64,000 bases of DNA from CAYSGX01 sp964518215 (GTDB lineage Bacteria > Bacteroidota > Bacteroidia > Chitinophagales > CAIOSU01). Below, piece after piece: positions 53,806-62,863 of the stretch. The stretch's first letter is position 1, and each line of letters starts with the position of its first letter. The stretch covers positions 1 to 64,000 of the forward strand of contig CAZFFP010000005.1 in NCBI GenBank assembly GCA_964518215.1. The letters are read 5' to 3'. The notes under the pieces were generated by a model that did not search any database, was not told the origin of the DNA, and saw only the letters and a list, made by a program, of their open reading frames with translations. Both the position numbers and the translations under genes were made by a program.

Positions 53806-54372
53806 TTAAATCCCCAGCAACCCTTTCTTTAAATTTTCATCTACCGGACTATCTGAAAGCCAAATACCAATAAGTGCCTTCTTGAAATCTTCGCCTTCAA
53901 TGGTTCCGAGAAACTTTCCGTTTTTGTAGGTTTTAACGCCTTCGCCTGGCAAATACCAAATATCGAACAGATGTCCTTCTTTAATTTCTTCTTTTGAGAA
54001 GAAAGCCATGAAAGCATCAATTTTCTTTTGAATAGGAGCAGTGTTGCCTTTGGTAGATTTGTTAAACCCTTCGCTGATAGATTCGCTCATATTGCTACTG
54101 CTAACCACGCTTGAGGTAATTTGCAGACGAATGGCATAAGGCTTATCGGTATTGATAATTTGCTGCGCGTTTTTATTTTTTTCAGGCAAGTATAGTCCGG
54201 CAACATATACTTTAAAAAACGCTTTTTTTCTGATGCCTCCACCATTCAATACTAAAGACGTTTTTTCATGGGTGATTTTGGCAGGAAGTTCAACGCTGTT
54301 GAGCGTTATTTGTGCAGAAGCAGAAAAGGCTGTCGCAACATAAATGATGATTGCAAAAACGGTTGATTTCAT
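53806..54372 (-). CDS. Secreted chalcone isomerase-fold protein
   Basis: This 188-residue protein has a signal peptide (ATAFSASAQ) and a chalcone isomerase-like domain: LNGGGIRKKAFFKVYVAGLYLPEK, DKPYAIRLQITSSVVSSSNM, FSKEEIKEGHLFDIWYLPGEG and ALIGIWLSDSPVDENLKKGLLG. Bacterial members of this family are periplasmic, lack proven isomerase activity and probably bind lipid-like molecules. It is monocistronic, 52 bp beyond the lpdA 3' end. Confidence 0.85.
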   Translation of the reverse strand: MKSTVFAIIIYVATAFSASAQITLNSVELPAKITHEKTSLVLNGGGIRKKAFFKVYVAGLYLPEKNKNAQQIINTDKPYAIRLQITSSVVSSSNMSESISEGFNKSTKGNTAPIQKKIDAFMAFFSKEEIKEGHLFDIWYLPGEGVKTYKNGKFLGTIEGEDFKKALIGIWLSDSPVDENLKKGLLGI

Positions 54373-54424
54373 AATATTGCATGAGTTTTAATTCTGAAAA
54401 ATAAACTTTATTTTACTAAATTCA

Positions 54425-55828
54425 TTACATCTGAAGCGTTTTACCTGTCCATGCGGCATAGCAGGCTTCTTTGAACGCTTCGGTGTAGGTGGGATGCGCG
54501 TGCGACATACGCACAATGTCTTCTGCCGATGCCCTGAACTCCATAGCAGTAACAGCCTCGGCAATTAAATCGGCAATACGGGGACCCATCATTTGTACGC
54601 CTAAAATTTCATCGGTTTCTTTGTGTGAAAGCACTTTTACAAAACCCTCGCTTTCCATGGCTGCACGGGCGCGACCACTGGCTTTAAATGGAAAACTACC
54701 CGATTTGTAAGGAATGTTTTTTTCTTTCAATTGCTGCTCGGTATATCCCACACCCGCCACTTCGGGCCAAGTGTAAACCACTCCCGGAACTAACAGATAA
54801 TTGATGTGCGGATGCTGACCTGCCAAAACTTCAGCAACAAAAAAACCTTCGTCTTCGGCTTTGTGCGCCAACATGGCTCCGTCAATTACATCGCCAATGG
54901 CATACACTCCCGGCACCGATGTTTCCAATTTTTCATTCACCGGAATTTTTCCGCGTTGGTCGGTTTTCACGCCAATATTTTCCAAACCTAATCCATCGGT
55001 GTAGGCTTTGCGCCCAACCGCCACCAAACAGTAATCGCCTTTCAATTCAAGAGGCTTGCCGTCTTTACCTTCGGCTTTTACAGTAACCGTTTTTCCTTTT
55101 GTAGTTACTTCCTGCACTTTTTGTCCTAAATGAAATTCAATACCGATTTTCTCCAGCGATTTTTTAAGCTCTTTGCCTAAATCGGCATCCATGCCTGCTA
55201 TGATGCTGTCCATGTATTCTACCACCGAAACTTTAGAGCCGATACGGGCAAACACAGAAGCCATCTCCACTCCTATTACACCGCCTCCTATCACTATCAA
55301 ATTCTTGGGAACTTCGGTAAGCGTGAGCGCTTCGGTGGAAGTGATGATGCGTTGCTTATCAATGGTAATTCCGGGCAATGATGAGGGTTTGGAGCCGGTG
55401 GCTATAATCACCTTTTCGGTTTCGATTTCCTGCACTTTTCCTGCATTGTCGGTAACGGTAATTTTATTTTTGGCAACAAAACTTCCTGTGCCGTGAAACA
55501 CATCAATTTTGTTTTTCTTCATTAAAAATTTGATGCCTTCAGTATTTTGTTGCACCACACCGTCTTTGCGGCTCACCATTTGTTTCCAGTTCAGTTTTAA
55601 ACCTGCAACATCAATACCGTGATCTTTAAATTTGTTTTGCGCCAAATAAAAATGTTCTGTAGAATCAAGTAAAGCCTTTGATGGAATGCAGCCCACATTG
55701 GTGCAGGTGCCGCCCAACACTTCGTATTTTTCTATAATGGCGGTTTTCATACCTAATTGCGCACAACGAATGGCGGCAATATATCCACCGGGACCGGAAC
55801 CTATCACTGTAACATTATAAGAAGACAT
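54425..55828 (-). CDS. lpdA: Dihydrolipoyl dehydrogenase
   Basis: This 467-residue flavoprotein reoxidises dihydrolipoamide in the pyruvate and 2-oxoglutarate dehydrogenase complexes. It shows an N-terminal FAD site GSGPGGYIAAIR, the redox disulfide GGTCTNVGCIPSKALL (about Cys42 and Cys47), an NAD site IGGGVIGVEMA, a second FAD motif YAIGDV, and the C-terminal catalytic HAHPTYTEAF. It stands alone without E1 and E2 genes, as is frequent for the shared E3. Confidence 0.97.
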   Translation of the reverse strand: MSSYNVTVIGSGPGGYIAAIRCAQLGMKTAIIEKYEVLGGTCTNVGCIPSKALLDSTEHFYLAQNKFKDHGIDVAGLKLNWKQMVSRKDGVVQQNTEGIKFLMKKNKIDVFHGTGSFVAKNKITVTDNAGKVQEIETEKVIIATGSKPSSLPGITIDKQRIITSTEALTLTEVPKNLIVIGGGVIGVEMASVFARIGSKVSVVEYMDSIIAGMDADLGKELKKSLEKIGIEFHLGQKVQEVTTKGKTVTVKAEGKDGKPLELKGDYCLVAVGRKAYTDGLGLENIGVKTDQRGKIPVNEKLETSVPGVYAIGDVIDGAMLAHKAEDEGFFVAEVLAGQHPHINYLLVPGVVYTWPEVAGVGYTEQQLKEKNIPYKSGSFPFKASGRARAAMESEGFVKVLSHKETDEILGVQMMGPRIADLIAEAVTAMEFRASAEDIVRMSHAHPTYTEAFKEACYAAWTGKTLQM

Positions 55829-56169
55829 AATCTGCTGAATTTTCTAAAAAAAATATGGAAGTGCGAAAATACGGCTAACCAATAGGATTATGAAAATTTT
55901 TCTGCAATCAGTGTTACGTCAAAAATCTGACGGACTGATGCAGTCAAAAAGTTTCACATAAATATTTTACGGCTAAGCTCTAATAAAAACAGCATCTTTC
56001 TTAAACAATTGATAAAGGTTATAAGCTGTATTTGAAAACAATACAGCGTAGAACTATTGCATAGCTTAATTTACAGTTCATTCATTTCTTCACCATAAGC
56101 ATACCAATTCAGATAGTTTTGGAGGCATTTACTACTTTGCCCTATGGAATCGTGTAAGAAAATCTCTGA
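55829..56169. other. Gene-free region upstream of the T9SS remnant
   Basis: These 341 bases contain no recognisable gene. GTCAAAAATCTGAC at about 55919 is a small hairpin. The region may hold further decayed sequence of the T9SS gene that follows, but no homologous frame was recognisable. Confidence 0.4.
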
Positions 56170-56697
56170 GTTGTCTATACTTGCTGTTCAGATTCGGCAG
56201 TGGTTAGGGTTGCGCTGACCCGCTTCAACATCAACACTTCTCAAAGAGATACCGTAGGATATGGCGTTAAAAAATTAGGACCCGAAGCAGATTACATCGC
56301 TTTCAGCGTAACGATAAATGAACTTAGTTCTTTAATGCCCGATACGGTTTCAGTGAAACTTGAATCGAGCGAAAACGGTTTTTGCAATCCGCAAGGCAAT
56401 ACTACCTGTCTGTATTTTTATATTGATGATATTGAGTTGACCGATATTGAAACCGGAATCAAAGAAAGTCTTTCATTGCTTCCAAAGCTGAAAGTGTTTC
56501 CCAATCCTGCCAACAACTAAATTCAAATTCAATCATTGAGCAATACCGAACTGATGATAATGGATGTTCAGGGAAAAATCCTATGGAAATCTGAAGAAGC
56601 ATCTGAACTCCATACCACAGTAAAAATTAGTGAATTTCCTTCGGGAATATATTTGTTGAAAGCAGGCAATGAAGTGCAAAGGTTTGTGAAGCAATGA
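56170..56697 (+). pseudogene. Remnant of a T9SS-secreted protein, with internal stop
   Basis: The frame starts just behind a stop at 56167 and codes for a beta-sandwich end (DTVSVKLESSENGFCNPQGN, TCLYFYIDDIELTD). A sorting domain follows: VFPNPANN, an in-frame TAA (56518-56520), then IQIQSLSNTELMIMDVQGKI and FPSGIYLLKAGNEVQRFVKQ to a TGA at 56695. One point mutation therefore breaks the sorting domain, and the 5' part with the signal peptide is missing. Confidence 0.8.
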
Positions 56698-56708
56698 TAC
56701 AATTCAAG

Positions 56709-56738
56709 TTTGAAATCTCATCTCATACCATAACTTTG
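56709..56738 (+). promoter_or_regulatory. Promoter of the biotin carboxylase gene
   Basis: TTTG (56709-56712), 18-bp spacer and TAACTTTG (56731-56738) match the Bacteroidota consensus. The ATG is only 5 bp later, so the mRNA is leaderless or nearly so. The -33 box overlaps the tail of the T9SS remnant region. Confidence 0.65.
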
Positions 56739-56743
56739 CCTGC

Positions 56744-58228
56744 ATGAAAAAAATATTAGTTGCCAATCGCGGAGAAATTGCCTTGCGGGTCATGCGCACC
56801 GCTAAAGAAATGGGAATTAAAACCGTTGCCGTTTATTCTGAAGCCGACCGCCATGCGCCTCACGTGCGCTTTGCCGATGAGGCGGTGCTGTTGGGTCCGC
56901 CTCCTTCCAATCAATCGTATTTATTGGCAGATAAAATAATTGAAGCCGCCTTGAACTTAGGCGTTGACGGCATTCATCCGGGCTATGGCTTTCTATCGGA
57001 AAATGAAATTTTTTCGCAAAAAGTAGCCGATGCGGGAATAACATTTATCGGACCATCGCCCTATTCCATCAATATTATGGGCAATAAAATCAGCGCTAAA
57101 GAAGCGGTGAAACCTTTCGGCATTCCTCTGGTTCCCGGAACTGCCGAGGCTATTCATGATGTTGCCAAAGCCAAAAAAATTGCCCAAGAAATCGGATTTC
57201 CCGTTTTGCTGAAAGCTGCCGCAGGCGGTGGTGGTAAAGGTATGCGCACGGTAGAAAAAACCGAAGATTTTGAAAGCCAGATGGAGCGCGCTTCGAGCGA
57301 AGCTTTGGCTGCCTTTGGCGATGGTTCTGTTTTTATAGAAAAATTCATCCTGAATCCGCGACATATTGAAATACAGGTGTTGGCAGATAATCATGACAAC
57401 TGTGTGTATCTGTTTGAGCGCGAATGTTCCATTCAACGCAGGCATCAGAAATTAGTGGAAGAAGCGCCTTCGAGCGTGCTGACTCCCGAAGTGAGAAAGC
57501 AAATGGGCGAGGCTGCCGTGCTGGTTGCAAAAGCCGCCAAATATAGTGGTGCCGGAACGGTGGAGTTTCTGGTGGACGAGCAACTTCATTTTTATTTTCT
57601 TGAAATGAATACCCGCCTGCAAGTGGAGCACCCAGTTACAGAAATGATTACAGGCATTGATTTGGTGCGCGAACAAATTCAAATTGCCAAAGGCGAACAA
57701 CTCAGCTTTGCACAGGAAGATTTAGCCATCAATGGTCATTCGATAGAGTTGCGCATTTGCACCGAAGACCCTGCCAATAATTTTTTGCCCGACACAGGAA
57801 CACTCACCACCTATCGTCCGCCTTCGGGCAATGGCGTGCGTGTGGACGATGGCTTTGAAGAAGGCATGGAAGTGCCCATTTACTACGACCCCATGATTGC
57901 CAAATTGGTAGTTCATGCGCCCACTCGCGAGGCGGCAATGGATAAAATGATTCGCGCTATTTCAGAGTATCGCATCAGCGGCATAAAAACCACGCTTGAT
58001 TTTGGCAAGTGGGTGATGCGGCAACCCGATTTCAGAAGCGGCAATTTCGATACGGGTTTTATCGGTAAACATTTCAAGCCCGAAGAACTATTTGAAGGCA
58101 ACGAAGAAGAAGCTTTGCTTGCTGCGCTGTTAGCAGTGAAATTGTTCGACAAGAAATCTAAAAGTGTCCTTTCAGAAAGCAATGCCACCAATAAGTCGAA
58201 GTGGAAAGAACATAGATTGAGAGACTGA
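56744..58228 (+). CDS. accC: Acetyl/propionyl-CoA carboxylase, biotin carboxylase subunit
   Basis: This 494-residue ATP-grasp enzyme carboxylates the biotin of a separate carrier protein. Visible are KILVANRGEIALRVMRTAKE, HPGYGFLSEN, the glycine loop AAGGGGKGMR, RHIEIQVLAD, ECSIQRRHQKLVEEAPS and EMNTRLQVEHPVTE, in canonical order. The C-terminal part (ISGIKTTLDFGKWVMRQPDF) resembles propionyl-CoA carboxylase alpha chains of Bacteroidota, which lack a fused biotin domain. No carrier or carboxyltransferase gene is adjacent, so acetyl- versus propionyl-CoA specificity is open. Confidence 0.9.
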   Translation: MKKILVANRGEIALRVMRTAKEMGIKTVAVYSEADRHAPHVRFADEAVLLGPPPSNQSYLLADKIIEAALNLGVDGIHPGYGFLSENEIFSQKVADAGITFIGPSPYSINIMGNKISAKEAVKPFGIPLVPGTAEAIHDVAKAKKIAQEIGFPVLLKAAAGGGGKGMRTVEKTEDFESQMERASSEALAAFGDGSVFIEKFILNPRHIEIQVLADNHDNCVYLFERECSIQRRHQKLVEEAPSSVLTPEVRKQMGEAAVLVAKAAKYSGAGTVEFLVDEQLHFYFLEMNTRLQVEHPVTEMITGIDLVREQIQIAKGEQLSFAQEDLAINGHSIELRICTEDPANNFLPDTGTLTTYRPPSGNGVRVDDGFEEGMEVPIYYDPMIAKLVVHAPTREAAMDKMIRAISEYRISGIKTTLDFGKWVMRQPDFRSGNFDTGFIGKHFKPEELFEGNEEEALLAALLAVKLFDKKSKSVLSESNATNKSKWKEHRLRD

Positions 58229-58313
58229 TACACTTCTGCCAAGAAAACATGAGGAGAAATCTGCAAAATACTTTTCTCCGATTCAAATTCGTTAATGGTC
58301 GAAAACCTCGACC

Positions 58314-59153
58314 ATGAAAACGTTGCCATTCATTTTTACTTTCCTTTTGTTTTGTTCCATTGCATTCTGCATCAGCATTGAAGAGGCTTACACAAAAGGA
58401 TTGGTCGAATACGAAATCAAAGGCACTTCCGAAGGACACACGGGTGCATGTATAGCCGTGCATTTGAAAAATATTAGTGCCGCCCCCGTGAATCTCGAAA
58501 TTGAAACGGGCAGAATATTGGAAGCAGCCGATTCTAATTATCAGAACATGCTGGTAACCAAAAGATTTTTTGTGCGCTTGCAACCGGGACAAAAATCTGC
58601 TCAGAATTTATACGCGCTGTGTGCCGAGCCTTCAGATGCCACACCCAACAACTATATTGCATTTGCACATGGAAAAATGTCGGGCGGAGTTTTGTTTTCT
58701 ATGGCAAAGTTTGTTGAAGCGCAAAATCTTCAAAATTCCGAAGGGCAAAATTTAGTGTGGGAAGTGGTAAAAGGTAATTTGACTTTTTCCACCTGCGATT
58801 TAAAGCCTCAAATTTTCGCTTCGCTTAAAACACATTTTGCTTCAGATAAAAATGTGAAGTTTGAAAATTGCAACACGCAAACGACCAATGGAGCAAGTCC
58901 CGCTGTGCAAATAGTAAAAAGATTTTCGGGCAGTTTTGGTTTTTCGCTGTCGCAAGCATCCGATGTGGAAATCAGTTTGTTCGATTCGGAAGGCAACAAA
59001 GTGAAACAATTAGTTTTCAAAAAACAACTGTTTCCCGATTACTACGATTATGAATATCAGTTTACAACTGAGGGTTTGGAGAAAAACAAAACCTACGAAC
59101 TGAAACTTCTGATAAACGGAAAGCCTAAACGGGTGCAGTATGTATCGAATTGA
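58314..59153 (+). CDS. Secreted hypothetical protein
   Basis: This 279-residue protein has a signal peptide (FIFTFLLFCSIAFC) and probably two beta-rich domains: a first part with HTGACIAVHLKNISAAPVNL and LQPGQKSAQNLYALCAEPSD, and a second from about 195 with VEISLFDSEGNKVKQL. Cysteines (4 or 5) could form disulfides. No family was recognised. It lies 85 bp behind the biotin carboxylase gene and ends 3 bp from the convergent RluE-type gene. Confidence 0.65.
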   Translation: MKTLPFIFTFLLFCSIAFCISIEEAYTKGLVEYEIKGTSEGHTGACIAVHLKNISAAPVNLEIETGRILEAADSNYQNMLVTKRFFVRLQPGQKSAQNLYALCAEPSDATPNNYIAFAHGKMSGGVLFSMAKFVEAQNLQNSEGQNLVWEVVKGNLTFSTCDLKPQIFASLKTHFASDKNVKFENCNTQTTNGASPAVQIVKRFSGSFGFSLSQASDVEISLFDSEGNKVKQLVFKKQLFPDYYDYEYQFTTEGLEKNKTYELKLLINGKPKRVQYVSN

Positions 59154-59156
59154 AAA

Positions 59157-59774
59157 TTATTTCATTGACACTTTCAACAACGAATAAATTTCCCTTCCAT
59201 TCAATTGCTTCACAGTTCCCGGCTTTACAATACTATCAGACAAAAAAGTGAGATTGATTTTTTCAATGGCATAACGTACCAAGCGCAAAGTTGGAAAACC
59301 AACGGCTGCGGTCATACGCCTCACCTGACGATTTTTGCCTTCGTGCAGTTTTAATTCGATAAAAGAAGTAGGAATAAGTTTTCGGTAGCGCACCGGGGGA
59401 ATTCTTTCAGGAAGTATTTCCGGTGGTTCAATTTTCTTCGCCTTGGCAGGCAGCGTGCGATATGGTTTGCCTTCAATACTAATGTTCACCCCGTTGCACA
59501 ATTGTTGAATGGCGGCATCGGTAATGTCGCCATCTACCTGCACCCAATAAACACGCTCGTGGCGCTTGTGCGGATTGAGCAATTGATGATTGAGCCGTTT
59601 ATCATCGGTCAGCAACAACAACCCTTCGCTGTCCATATCCAATCTTCCAACAGGATACACATCAGGAGGAAAAGAATAGATGTCGGCTAAAGTTTTGTGC
59701 CCATGCTGTGGCGTAAACTTTGACACAATTCCGTAAGGCTTGTAAATAATATAGTAGTGATGGGCTTCAGGCAT
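59157..59774 (-). CDS. RluE-type 23S rRNA pseudouridine synthase
   Basis: This 205-residue RsuA-family enzyme without an S4 domain starts directly with HHYYIIYKPYGIVSKF. Catalytic Asp lies in VGRLDMDSEGLLLLTDD, and KLHEGKNRQVRRMTAAVGFP is the second family block. Absence of S4 and length point to the RluE group. The start overlaps the BtuF-like gene end by 8 bp, so these two form an operon. Confidence 0.9.
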   Translation of the reverse strand: MPEAHHYYIIYKPYGIVSKFTPQHGHKTLADIYSFPPDVYPVGRLDMDSEGLLLLTDDKRLNHQLLNPHKRHERVYWVQVDGDITDAAIQQLCNGVNISIEGKPYRTLPAKAKKIEPPEILPERIPPVRYRKLIPTSFIELKLHEGKNRQVRRMTAAVGFPTLRLVRYAIEKINLTFLSDSIVKPGTVKQLNGREIYSLLKVSMK

Positions 59775-60585
59775 GATTGGTTTTTTGAATCAACTCATTA
59801 AAATACAAGGGCGCTTGCAACAATCTGCTACCATACCACGAAAACATTTCGCCATCCACCAGAATGATTACGGATTTAGAATTTCGGATTTCGGATTTTA
59901 ATTGAGTGATGTGTGTTGACTTAAAAGGATAAGGCTCTGATGAAAGCAAAATCAATTCAGGTTTTGCGTCAATAATTTGTTCTACTGAAATTTCAGGATA
60001 ACGGCTGTCGGCTTGTGCAAAAATATTTTTAAAACCACAACGCAGCAACATATCATGAATGAAAGTGTCTCGATTCACCGTCATGTATGGTTCGCGCCAA
60101 ATGAGATACATTGCGCTTAAACTTTGTGTAGGTGTTTTTATTTGCTGAAAGCGTAATTGAATTTCTTCTAAAATATTTTTAGCGACAGCTTCTTTTCCGG
60201 TAATCGTTCCAATTTGAAGTATCATGTCGAGCGCGTCATCAAGTGTTTTTATATCGCTGAGCCAAACGGGAAATTCGTGCATCAGCGTTTCGATTTGCTG
60301 TTGCTCGTTTTCTTCTTTATTGGCAATAATCAGGTCGGGTTGTAGGGCGCGTATTTTATCGAGATGCAGATGTTTGGTGCCACCTATTTTATTTTTACTT
60401 TGAAACCACTCTCGCGGATGCACACAAAATTTAGTGATACCAAGCACTTCATTATTCAAACCCAAATGGAACAGCAGTTCGGTTTGCGAAGGCACTAAGG
60501 AAATAATTCTTTTCGGAGGAAAAGGAATTTCCACTACCCTACCCATTTGGTCGGTGAAATTTTTGATAGAATTCGCTGATGCCAT
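59767..60585 (-). CDS. BtuF-like helical-backbone metal receptor without signal peptide
   Basis: This 272-residue type III periplasmic-binding-protein fold has an N-terminal lobe (RVVEIPFPPKRIISLVPSQTELLFHLGL), PDLIIANKEENEQQQIETL, and a C-terminal lobe around SVEQIIDAKPELILLSSEPYP. BtuF and iron-siderophore binders look like this but are exported. Here the first residues (MASANSIKNFTDQM) are not a signal peptide and no ABC genes are near, so it may be cytoplasmic. It is probably a cobalamin or metal-chelate binder. Confidence 0.82.
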   Translation of the reverse strand: MASANSIKNFTDQMGRVVEIPFPPKRIISLVPSQTELLFHLGLNNEVLGITKFCVHPREWFQSKNKIGGTKHLHLDKIRALQPDLIIANKEENEQQQIETLMHEFPVWLSDIKTLDDALDMILQIGTITGKEAVAKNILEEIQLRFQQIKTPTQSLSAMYLIWREPYMTVNRDTFIHDMLLRCGFKNIFAQADSRYPEISVEQIIDAKPELILLSSEPYPFKSTHITQLKSEIRNSKSVIILVDGEMFSWYGSRLLQAPLYFNELIQKTNHA

Positions 60586-60707
60586 TTTAATAACGAAGAC
60601 ATAAAGTTAGAACCTAAATGCTTTCACGATTTAATAATCACCTAACAAATCGTTCGCATACATAAAACAAGCGAAACACTAACTTCACCCTTCAAATTTC
60701 ATCCTCC

Positions 60708-62285
60708 ATGAAAAATATTTTTTCTGCACTCCTGTTTTTATTGTTTGTTGTAACAACCTTTGCTCAAAACATTATTCGCGGACCCTATTTGCAAATGGGC
60801 ACTCCCGAAAGCATGATTATTCGCGCCCGAACCGATTTAAACTTAGTGCTTGAAGTTCGTTATGGAACCGACCGTAATAATCTTTCTTTTGCTAAATCAG
60901 GAACCAGTGGAACCGAGCATGTGGTGGAAATAAAAAATCTCAATCCAAACACCAAATATTTTTATCGCCTGTATTCATTCGGTCAGCCACTATCGGCAGA
61001 TGATGCTTCTTTTCATTTCATCACTTCTCCCACGCACGGAACCGAACAGCCAATCCATATTTGGGTAATTGGAGATTTTGGTCGGGCTAATCCTCCACAA
61101 ATACAAGTGAAAGAAACTTACCTCAATCAAATAAAAAACAACAGACATACCGATGTTTGGCTGTGGACAGGCGACAATGCCTACAATGATGGCACCGACA
61201 CCGAATATCAAAATCATGTGTTCGAAGTTTATCCCGAAATTTTCAGAAATACGGTAGCATGGCCTACGCCCGGTAATCACGATTACAAATCCATTAATGC
61301 CCAGCACAGAGGTCCATATTACGATATTTTTTCACTGCCAACCAATGGCGAATCCGGTGGCCTTCCAAGTGGTGAAGAAGGTTATTATTCATTTGATTAT
61401 GGCAACGTGCATTTTGTTTCGCTCAATTCCGAATGGGTGCCGTGGTATATCAATCCGAACAGCCAAATGATTCAATGGTTGCGTAACGATTTGGCTGCTA
61501 CTACGCAAAAATGGAAAGTGGTTTATTTTCACAAACCTCCTTATTCCAAAGGCTCACACGACTCCGACAATGTAGGCGATTTGATTGCCATGCGCACCGT
61601 GTTGAATCCGGTAATTGAAGAATATGGCGTTGATTTGGTGCTGAACGGACACAGCCACAATTATGAAAGAACCTATTTAATGAAAGGACATTTTGATAAT
61701 TCTACCACTTTCGATACAGATGAACATGTGGTAGATAACACCTGCGGAAGCCCTGCTCAGGGCGAAGCCTACATTAAATACACCGATGGCGACAATGCCA
61801 ACGAAGGAACCGTGTATTGTGTTATAGGAAACTCCGGAACCAACACCACCGGAAAATCATTAGACCATCCGGCAATGTGTACCAACTTTCAGGATGAATA
61901 CGGCTCTTTGGTGATTGATGTGCATGGCGACACGCTTACAGCCAAATATGTAGAAATGAGCGGAACTGTGAAAGATGAATTCCGAATATTAAAACGAAGC
62001 ACTACATCTGTTACCGAGCCTGCTTCATTTTTAAAATTTATCAAAGTGTTTCCAAATCCGTCAACACGAATGGTTCAGGTAGCCATACAGCCTGAAAAAC
62101 CTGCTTCTATGAGTGTTGTAGTATATGATTTGAACGGAAAAAAAGTTGCCACACTGGCTGATAAACAATTTATGAATACTGCCCAAGTGTTAGAGTGGAA
62201 CACTTCAAAAGTTTCCAAAGGAAATTATCTCATCAGTATTTCCGATGGCAACAGGCAGGAAAGCAGACTAGTGGTGGTGGAGTAA
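60708..62285 (+). CDS. Metallophosphoesterase (purple acid phosphatase-like) with T9SS sorting domain
   Basis: This 525-residue protein has a signal peptide (LLFLLFVVTTFAQ), an N-terminal fibronectin III-like purple-acid-phosphatase domain (to about 105), a calcineurin-type core with VIGDFGRAN, WLWTGDNAYNDG, PTPGNHDYKS, VYFHKPPYSKGSH and LNGHSHNYERTYLM as metal-binding blocks, and a T9SS domain (VFPNPSTRMVQVAI ... GNYLISISDGNRQ). It is a surface phosphatase, the second in this window after the PhoD-type. Confidence 0.9.
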   Translation: MKNIFSALLFLLFVVTTFAQNIIRGPYLQMGTPESMIIRARTDLNLVLEVRYGTDRNNLSFAKSGTSGTEHVVEIKNLNPNTKYFYRLYSFGQPLSADDASFHFITSPTHGTEQPIHIWVIGDFGRANPPQIQVKETYLNQIKNNRHTDVWLWTGDNAYNDGTDTEYQNHVFEVYPEIFRNTVAWPTPGNHDYKSINAQHRGPYYDIFSLPTNGESGGLPSGEEGYYSFDYGNVHFVSLNSEWVPWYINPNSQMIQWLRNDLAATTQKWKVVYFHKPPYSKGSHDSDNVGDLIAMRTVLNPVIEEYGVDLVLNGHSHNYERTYLMKGHFDNSTTFDTDEHVVDNTCGSPAQGEAYIKYTDGDNANEGTVYCVIGNSGTNTTGKSLDHPAMCTNFQDEYGSLVIDVHGDTLTAKYVEMSGTVKDEFRILKRSTTSVTEPASFLKFIKVFPNPSTRMVQVAIQPEKPASMSVVVYDLNGKKVATLADKQFMNTAQVLEWNTSKVSKGNYLISISDGNRQESRLVVVE

Positions 62286-62370
62286 TTTAAAACCATTGGC
62301 TCATTTTCTTTTCTTGCATTCATTCTGAATATAAATCCGACAGTGTATTTTTATCGAAAAAAAATACCTC

Positions 62371-62775
62371 ATGAACTATTGGCTCGTAAAATCGGAACCC
62401 TTCAAATACAGTTGGGAGCAGTTTGAAAAAGACAAGAAAACCTTTTGGGATGGTGTGCGCAATTATCAGGCACGCAACAATCTGAAAGCCATGAAAAAAG
62501 GCGATTTGGTGTTGTTTTATCACAGCAATGAAGGCAAAGAAGTGGTGGGTATTGCCAAAGTGATGAAAGAACACTACCAAGACCCAACTACCGATGATTC
62601 CAACTGGGTGGTGGTGGATTTGTCGCCTCATAAAAAGTTAAAAAAGCCGGTAGGACTCGATGTTATTAAAACAGATAATCGGCTTGAAAATATTTCTTTG
62701 GTTAGGCAAGGCAGACTATCGGTAATGCCTCTGAAAAAAGAGGAGTTCGATGTGATTTTGGAGTTGGGAAGTTAA
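62371..62775 (+). CDS. EVE domain protein
   Basis: This 134-residue single-domain protein matches the EVE (PUA-like) family, the bacterial homologues of thymocyte nuclear protein 1: MNYWLVKSEPFKYSWEQFEK, WDGVRNYQARNNLKAMKKGD, VLFYHSNEGKEVVGIAKV, ending LSVMPLKKEEFDVILELG. EVE proteins bind modified bases in DNA or RNA. As it stands alone rather than fused to a nuclease, a housekeeping RNA-related role is more likely. Confidence 0.92.
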   Translation: MNYWLVKSEPFKYSWEQFEKDKKTFWDGVRNYQARNNLKAMKKGDLVLFYHSNEGKEVVGIAKVMKEHYQDPTTDDSNWVVVDLSPHKKLKKPVGLDVIKTDNRLENISLVRQGRLSVMPLKKEEFDVILELGS

Positions 62776-62807
62776 TGTAGTTTTAAGAGAATTTTTTTCG
62801 AGTAATA

Positions 62808-62838
62808 AAAAAGACCACTCGTTTCCGAGTGGTCTTTT
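62808..62838. terminator. Bidirectional terminator
   Basis: The stem AAAAGACCACTCG/CGAGTGGTCTTTT with loop TTTC lies between the convergent EVE and T9SS-cargo genes, with A and T runs on the two sides. Confidence 0.85.
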
Positions 62839-62863
62839 GGGTATTTATGGTATTCAATCAGAA

